Shown here one piece after another: positions 6,073-10,099 of a stretch of DNA of 10,099 bases. Under the pieces are notes generated by a model. The model searched no databases and was not told the origin of the DNA. It worked only from the letters and a program-made list of their open reading frames with translations. Position 1 is the stretch's first letter; every line of letters begins with the position of its first letter. The translations under genes were made by a program, and so were the position numbers. The DNA comes from Cyanobacteria bacterium UBA9579 (GTDB lineage: Bacteria > Cyanobacteriota > Vampirovibrionia > Gastranaerophilales > UBA9579), in contig DNSU01000160.1 of NCBI GenBank assembly GCA_003499585.1, positions 36,510 through 46,608 on the forward strand. Direction: 5' to 3'.

Positions 6073-7869
6073 ATGTCATTTAGTTTTGGTGGAGTTGGAT
6101 CTGGCCTTCCAGTTACTGACTGGATAGAACAGTTGATGCAGATAGAGAGACGTCCTGTTGATAATCTTTATCAAAAGAAATCATCTATTCAAACTGCTAG
6201 AACGACTTTAAATACAGTTGAAGGTAAAGTTACTACTTTAAGATCTTTGATAGAAAAAATCACTGACTCTAACTTAGCTTCAACATTTGACTTGTTTTCC
6301 AGAAAGTCAGCTACAAGCTCTGATAAGACTATTGCTACTGTTACAGCTAGCAATAGTGCTGCAATGCAAAATATAACATTAAAAGTTGATCAACTTGCAA
6401 CAGCAACTAAAGCCCAGACATTGGATACAAATCAAGTAGCGAACGTAGTTTCCGGTACAGAATTAGTGACTGATCTGGGTGATAGTCAGGGAACGGCTGG
6501 TACTTTTAGTATTTATGTTGATGGTGTAAAAAAAGAATTTACTATTGCAGAAGATAGTACAGTAAATAGCGTAGCTCAATCAATTAATGATGCTGCAATA
6601 GGTGTAACTGCCAGTGTAGTAGGGGGAAAATTCCAGCTTGAGTATGCGAATACCAGTACTGTAACACTTGGCTCCAGTGCTGATTCAAGTAATTTTTGGA
6701 ATATTACTCAATTATCAACTGCTACTGCTACAGAAAATGTTCCTGGTACTATGACATATGCCAGTGCTAATATATTGAGTGCTATTGATACATCAGGGAC
6801 TATATCCAACAATAATGCAAATTTAAATCAGGCAGTGACTGAAGGTACATTCAGAATTGGGCAGGCAACTTTTACCATTGATAGTACTACAACTTTTAGC
6901 AGTCTGATTAATAGCATAAACAATGATGAGGATGCAGGTGTTGTTGCTCAGTATGATTTAAGAACAAATAAGCTTGTACTAACTTCCAAAGACCCTGGAA
7001 AGCAGGCAATTAATCTCACTGACGCTACTAATGCAGATCCGGCTGATACAGAACCTCCTACAAGTAATTTTCTAACTGCAATGGGTTTGATTAAACCAGA
7101 TGGAAATTCATTAGAATCCCAAACTCTGGGTAATAATGCTACCGTTTATTTAAATGGCTCAGCAACCCCATTATATGCAAATTCTAATACATTAACCGGT
7201 GATATTACAGGCATTGCAGGTATTACTATAAATCTTTTGAAAGAAACAGAAGCTGAAGAAACAATAAATATAACAATAGGTCAAGACTCAGATCAGCTTA
7301 CTTCAGCACTTAATAACTTTATTAGTAAATTTAATGAAGTTATTAGTGAGATTGATAAGACAACATCTAAAACAGGGAGCTTGAAATCAGATTATACACT
7401 CGTAAGATTCAGAAATGATTTAAGGCAAACAGTAACAGGTTCTGTCGATGGATTAACAAAATACGACAGTATGGCAATGATCGGTATTACTTCAGGAGCA
7501 GTTGGCACTAGTGTTTCTACAGGTACCACTAGCATAAGTCTTGATACCAGCAAATTTCTTGCTGCACTTGCTGAAAATCCATCAGAAGTAAAAGCATTAT
7601 TAATTGGCGATAGCAAAACAGGTACTAAAGGTATACTGCAAACTCTGGAATCAAAAGTTGAAAGTGCCCTTGATTCATCTAATGGATATTTTAGTTCCAG
7701 AGAAAAGTCCATCGATGCAACTATATTGGATATTGACAAATCTATTAAAAATGGTGAATTGCGCCTTGAATCAGTTAGAAAAAGACTGGTAACTCAGTTC
7801 AGTATGATGGATAAAATGATAAGTCAGATGCAATCACAAGGCAGTGCGCTTTCGCAATATGGTTTATAA
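6073..7869 (+). CDS. fliD: Flagellar filament cap / hook-associated protein 2 (FliD)
   Basis: FliD forms the oligomeric cap at the tip of the flagellum and helps exported flagellin fold into the filament. It has no cleaved signal peptide and leaves by the flagellar type III apparatus. Visible parts: the conserved start GGVGSGLPVTDWIEQLMQIE (6-25), an N-terminal coiled coil (to about 70), and the FliD_N domain (about 10-115). Two hook-IN motifs follow (about 141-190, VDGVKKEFTIAEDSTVNSVA; about 257-305, IGQATFTIDSTTTFSSLI). Then come NFLTAMGLI (332-340), the SNTLTGDITGIAGITINLL segment (371-389) that opens FliD_C, and a C-terminal coiled coil with a Met/Gln-rich end (to 598). The middle is Thr/Ser/Asn-rich, normal for the variable surface domains. 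A length of 598 is within the family's range. It has a good Shine-Dalgarno (AAGGAG, eight bases). No fliS, fliT or flagellin gene is adjacent, which is where fliD usually sits. Confidence 0.95.
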   Translation: MSFSFGGVGSGLPVTDWIEQLMQIERRPVDNLYQKKSSIQTARTTLNTVEGKVTTLRSLIEKITDSNLASTFDLFSRKSATSSDKTIATVTASNSAAMQNITLKVDQLATATKAQTLDTNQVANVVSGTELVTDLGDSQGTAGTFSIYVDGVKKEFTIAEDSTVNSVAQSINDAAIGVTASVVGGKFQLEYANTSTVTLGSSADSSNFWNITQLSTATATENVPGTMTYASANILSAIDTSGTISNNNANLNQAVTEGTFRIGQATFTIDSTTTFSSLINSINNDEDAGVVAQYDLRTNKLVLTSKDPGKQAINLTDATNADPADTEPPTSNFLTAMGLIKPDGNSLESQTLGNNATVYLNGSATPLYANSNTLTGDITGIAGITINLLKETEAEETINITIGQDSDQLTSALNNFISKFNEVISEIDKTTSKTGSLKSDYTLVRFRNDLRQTVTGSVDGLTKYDSMAMIGITSGAVGTSVSTGTTSISLDTSKFLAALAENPSEVKALLIGDSKTGTKGILQTLESKVESALDSSNGYFSSREKSIDATILDIDKSIKNGELRLESVRKRLVTQFSMMDKMISQMQSQGSALSQYGL

Positions 7870-7877
7870 TTAATATT

Positions 7878-7928
7878 AACTAATAAAGAAGAAGGAGATC
7901 TATTAGATCTCCTTCTTCTTTATTAGTT
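7878..7928. terminator. Bidirectional terminator between fliD and recR (24-bp stem)
   Basis: Bases 7878-7901 and 7905-7928 are perfect inverted copies with only ATT as loop (core GAAGAAGGAGATCT against its complement). It starts 8 bases after the fliD stop and ends 8 bases before the recR stop. The right arm is T/C-rich (CTTCTTCTTTATTAG), giving a usable U-rich side on the plus strand; the left arm is A/G-rich and does the same for recR transcripts. Confidence 0.88.
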
Positions 7929-7936
7929 CTAGTTTC

Positions 7937-8533
7937 TTAGATTTCTCTTCTTCCTTCAAGGGCTCTTGCAAGGGTTACTTCATCAGCATATTCTAAGTCG
8001 CCGCCAACTGGAATACCAAAGGCAATTCTGGATACCTTTATTCCAAATGGCTTTAGTAACTTTGCCAAGTAAAGGCTAGTTGCTTCCCCCTCTATAGAAG
8101 GGTTAATAGCTAGAATAGCTTCTACAAATTCTTCTTGAGCTATCCTTTCAAGTAATTCTCTTATCCTTAGATCATCAGGACCAATGCCATCCAGAGGTGA
8201 AATTAGACCTTGAAGGATGTGATATTTGCCTTTATATTCCTTTGTTCTTTCAAGGGCAATGAGATCTTTAGTTTCAGCAACTATACAGATTGTCTGAGGA
8301 TCTCTTCTCTGGTCAACACAAATTTCACAAGGGTCTTGAGAGGACATATTAAAACAGGTTCTGCAGTACTTAATTTTTTCTTTTGCTTCAATTAAAGCAT
8401 TGCTAAATTGTTTCACCTCATCAAGCGGCATTTTTAATAGATAAAATGCCATTCTTTGTGCTGATTTTGGCCCGATGCCGGGAAGTTTTTGAAATTGTTC
8501 GATTAATTTTGCTAATGGTTTTGTATATTGCAT
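7937..8533 (-). CDS. recR: Recombination mediator protein RecR
   Basis: RecR works with RecO (and RecF) to load RecA on gapped, SSB-coated DNA in recombinational repair. The 198 residues are the usual length. Parts in order: helix-hairpin-helix [11 protein letters not shown] (17-27), C4 zinc finger (Cys57, Cys60, Cys69, Cys72), the Toprim domain starting at IVAETKD (Glu86) and including [13 protein letters not shown] (144-156), and the conserved C-terminal block [20 protein letters not shown] (174-193). All key residues are present. The start ATG lies one base after the ybaB stop, so the two genes form an operon and are probably translationally coupled; the only upstream ribosome site is a weak GGA inside ybaB. 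The transcript ends at the 7878-7928 terminator. Confidence 0.98.
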   Translation of the reverse strand: MQYTKPLAKLIEQFQKLPGIGPKSAQRMAFYLLKMPLDEVKQFSNALIEAKEKIKYCRTCFNMSSQDPCEICVDQRRDPQTICIVAETKDLIALERTKEYKGKYHILQGLISPLDGIGPDDLRIRELLERIAQEEFVEAILAINPSIEGEATSLYLAKLLKPFGIKVSRIAFGIPVGGDLEYADEVTLARALEGRREI

Positions 8534-8534
8534 T

Positions 8535-8882
8535 TTAGAATAATCCGGGTATGTTTATGTTAAGTCCACCAGTAATAGAAGACATTCTGTCTTGAACCAT
8601 AGAATTTACTTTATTATTTGCATCTCTAACTGCGCTTGAAACTAAATCTTCAAGCATCTCAATTGTATCTTCATCAACACTTTCAGGATTTTCAGGGTTG
8701 ATTGCTTCAGGTTTAATTTTTATGGATTTAAATTCATTTTTTCCGTTAACTACAACGGTAATTACTCCACCACCTGCAGCACCTGTTACTTCTGTACTTT
8801 CAAGCTCAGATTGCGTACTTTCCATTTGTTTTTGCATCTGCTGAGCTTGTTTTAGCATTTTCTGAAAATTGTGGCCTTTCAT
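8535..8882 (-). CDS. ybaB: YbaB/EbfC family nucleoid-associated DNA-binding protein
   Basis: YbaB/EbfC proteins are small dimeric DNA-binding proteins with a tweezers-like fold that associate with the nucleoid. The product has 115 residues, a normal length. It opens with a Gln/Met-rich helix ([20 protein letters not shown]). The family signature follows: [20 protein letters not shown] (31-50), then [12 protein letters not shown] and a C-terminal helix (about 71-103) ending in a Gly/Ile-rich tail. The start ATG (8882) has a strong Shine-Dalgarno, GGAGG, nine bases upstream. recR follows after one base, the common ybaB-recR pair. dnaX, normally the first gene of this cluster, is not upstream here; instead a divergent metalloprotease gene is. 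Confidence 0.96.
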   Translation of the reverse strand: MKGHNFQKMLKQAQQMQKQMESTQSELESTEVTGAAGGGVITVVVNGKNEFKSIKIKPEAINPENPESVDEDTIEMLEDLVSSAVRDANNKVNSMVQDRMSSITGGLNINIPGLF

Positions 8883-8980
8883 TTTTTATAGTCCTCCAAA
8901 AAATATCTTCTAGTAATAGTATATCCCAATTTGTATATTTCTTCCTGTTATTATATGTGACATCAAATCTTTCTTTGAGG

Positions 8981-8998
8981 TGAATTTTATTAAATTCA
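8981..8998. promoter_or_regulatory. 18-bp dyad in the ybaB/metalloprotease divergent region
   Basis: TGAATTT-TATT-AAATTCA is a perfect 7-bp inverted repeat with a 4-base spacer, lying about 100 bases from the ybaB start and about 125 from the protease start. In a 242-base divergent region such a site could be an operator for either gene. I found no convincing -35/-10 pair on either strand here. Chance in AT-rich DNA is possible. Confidence 0.28.
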
Positions 8999-9124
8999 TG
9001 ATTATTATTTAAGGATATTATAAAATTAGTATATTGGTTAAAGATTATTTTGCAAAATGAAGTTCTTCTTCATATTAGGATCAATGGATCGTTAATTGTG
9101 GTAATTACTTAAGGGCAAAGGGTT

Positions 9125-9949
9125 ATGCAGCCGATTTCATATTTAAATAATTGCTTAAAAAAGGATAAACTGATCAGGTGGCCGGATAATTGCATGCCAT
9201 TAACTGTTTATATTGCTCCTTTCAGGTGGTATAAGTCAAAAGATGAAGGGTATTACTACAAGCAGATGGTTGTTGATGCTTTGAATATCTGGCAAAAAGT
9301 ATCTGGTGGCAAAGTGTCATTTAAAGTAGTAAATGCTTTACATGATTCTCAGATAAATCTTGATTGGAAAAGAGTAGAGAGACAGTCATTAGGACATTGT
9401 TATTTTCATTATGATGCCAGAGGCAGGTTGTATTCTGCCGAGGTTAGTATTGGGCTTTCAGATGGTGTTATTCATTCACAGTATCAGGATAAAAATGAGG
9501 TTTTTCATACTATAATCCACGAAATAGGCCATGCTATTGGACTTGATCATAGCCCGTACAAGAATGACATTATGTATGTTCCTCATCAATATGGTATTGT
9601 TTCCCTCTCAGATAGGGATAAATTGACTTTAAAATGGTTATATAAGTTTTCTTATGGAGTGACCAGGCAGGAAATTCTGGCTCAATATAGAGTAACATCT
9701 GATCATACACTGGATCATCTTATTTATAAACTTGAAAATAAAGATGTTGAGGTTGCTAAAGGAGCTTTTAGTGAAGTATTTAATTCTACACGTCAGGGAG
9801 AGGAAAAAGTTCTACATAAAGAACAGCAGTTATTAGCAGATATGAGCAAGTATAATCTTTCATTACAAAATATAAGCGTATCGCCAGACTTGCAGGAGTA
9901 TATAAAGAAGACAAGGATTCAGAAAAACCTGAATAAGGATAAAAAATAA
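9125..9949 (+). CDS. Matrixin-like zinc metalloprotease without signal peptide
   Basis: The metzincin zinc site HEIGHAIGLDH (132-142) is complete: His132, His136 and His142 as ligands, Glu133 as catalyst. A Met-turn follows (DIMY, Met150), then the LSDRDKLTLKWLY helix (161-173) typical of matrixin-type (M10A-like) domains. The domain opens with RWPDNCMPLTVYI (18-30), the usual matrixin first strand, and spans about 18-175. There is no signal peptide, no cysteine-switch propeptide and no membrane segment. After the domain is a 100-residue, charged, mostly helical tail (about 176-274) ending in Lys-rich sequence, which I do not recognise. The ATG has AAGGG nine bases upstream (9111-9115). It may be cytoplasmic or exported by a non-Sec route; the substrate is unknown. 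The gene stands alone, divergent from ybaB. I am confident of the protease fold, not of its role. Confidence 0.88.
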   Translation: MQPISYLNNCLKKDKLIRWPDNCMPLTVYIAPFRWYKSKDEGYYYKQMVVDALNIWQKVSGGKVSFKVVNALHDSQINLDWKRVERQSLGHCYFHYDARGRLYSAEVSIGLSDGVIHSQYQDKNEVFHTIIHEIGHAIGLDHSPYKNDIMYVPHQYGIVSLSDRDKLTLKWLYKFSYGVTRQEILAQYRVTSDHTLDHLIYKLENKDVEVAKGAFSEVFNSTRQGEEKVLHKEQQLLADMSKYNLSLQNISVSPDLQEYIKKTRIQKNLNKDKK

Positions 9950-9960
9950 TTATTTTTTAT
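9939..9960 (+). terminator. AT-only palindrome at the metalloprotease stop codon (weak terminator?)
   Basis: Bases 9939-9960 form a perfect 22-bp palindrome of A and T only (ATAAAAAATAA and its complement), with the stop TAA at 9947-9949 in the left arm. G-T pairs can extend it by two. Without GC pairs it would be a weak hairpin, though six U residues follow; a partial terminator is possible. Confidence 0.3.
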
Positions 9961-9970
9961 TTGCTTAATA

Positions 9971-9999
9971 TTGCAACCCATTTGCACCCTTTTTGCGCC
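9971..9999 (+). repeat. Three direct repeats of TTGCAMCC-like units at 11-bp period
   Basis: TTGCAACCC (9971-9979), TTGCACCC (9982-9989) and TTGCGCC (9993-9999) begin exactly 11 bases apart. Outlying TTGC (9961) and TTG (10003) starts lie about 10 bases further on each side. An 11-bp period puts the units on one face of the helix, as in binding sites of OmpR/PhoB-type regulators. The downstream gene is beyond the window. Confidence 0.35.
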
Positions 10000-10078
10000 T
10001 TTTTGATTTACTGTTTTTGTAATGTTAATAATGATTTTAGAGATATTGATTGTTTTAATTTTTTTTGATCGATGCTTT

Positions 10079-10099
10079 GAGATCCTTCACTTCGTTCAG
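10079..10099. repeat. Possible dispersed intergenic repeat, cut by the window end
   Basis: GAGATCCTTCACTTCGTTCAG resembles, from memory, the short repeat GATTCTTCNCTTCGNTCAG that occurs in many copies between genes in a range of bacterial genomes. Only one, incomplete copy is seen here, so repetition cannot be tested. Confidence 0.3.

Noticed and set aside
7392..7792. Frames on both strands inside the 3' part of fliD
   Set aside because: fliD is an intact full-length gene; these are alternative-frame readings with no domain and no separate ribosome site seen.
8210..8395. 61-codon plus-strand frame inside recR
   Set aside because: It is antisense to the RecR zinc-finger and Toprim region and has the low-complexity Phe-rich look of a shadow.
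9057..9073. Small hairpin ATGAAG/CTTCAT upstream of the metalloprotease gene
   Set aside because: A 6-bp AT-rich stem with a 5-base loop is expected by chance in DNA of this composition.
1..10099. Defence island, prophage, transposon or CRISPR content
   Set aside because: There is no transposase, integrase, phage structural gene, nuclease-type defence gene, repeat-spacer array or tRNA-like attachment site; genes are mostly housekeeping.

Overview
The window is AT-rich bacterial chromosomal DNA, densely coded, with eight clearly identifiable genes, two small genes of unknown function and short intergenic regions. Nothing in it looks phage-like, transposon-like or CRISPR-like. Codon and base composition look alike across all genes, so there is no obvious recently acquired island. 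The gene set (DNA polymerase III tau/gamma, YbaB, RecR, HU, a flagellar filament cap, an S66 LD-carboxypeptidase, a secreted TPR protein and a matrixin-like zinc protease) suggests a motile, peptidoglycan-containing bacterium. My best guess is a low-GC non-photosynthetic relative of Cyanobacteria (Melainabacteria/Vampirovibrionia, Gastranaerophilales-like). This rests on overall impression, not on a diagnostic marker, and a Firmicutes-like host is not excluded.

Layout from left to right. An LD-carboxypeptidase gene (minus, to 970) is divergent from dnaX (plus, 1175-3136, TTG start). dnaX converges on a small 93-codon gene of unknown function (minus, 3202-3483). A 348-base gene-free stretch follows. 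Next comes a 128-codon gene with a hydrophobic N-terminal half and a DUF2795-like C-terminal half (plus, 3832-4218). It converges on a secreted TPR protein gene (minus, 4268-5326) across a shared 14-bp-stem terminator. Then follow HU (plus, 5571-5846) with a good sigma70-type promoter and a strong terminator, and fliD (plus, 6073-7869). fliD converges on the ybaB-recR operon (minus, 8882-7937) across a 24-bp-stem bidirectional terminator. Divergent from ybaB is a matrixin-like metalloprotease gene without a signal peptide (plus, 9125-9949). The last 150 bases hold an AT-only palindrome, an 11-bp-period direct repeat and the beginning of what may be a dispersed repeat.

Functional links: dnaX, ybaB and recR are often one operon in bacteria. 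Here they are still within about 5 kb, but dnaX is split from ybaB-recR, lies on the other strand, and has HU, fliD and envelope genes between. HU and YbaB are both nucleoid-associated proteins, and RecR acts in recombinational repair. The LD-carboxypeptidase and TPR protein point to the cell envelope; fliD is the only flagellar gene here. No complete new multi-gene system is evident. The most notable items are two A-run slippery sites near the end of dnaX whose -1 frames stop almost at once, the signal-less zincin, the DUF2795-like membrane-associated protein, and several perfect dyads in leaders and intergenic regions.
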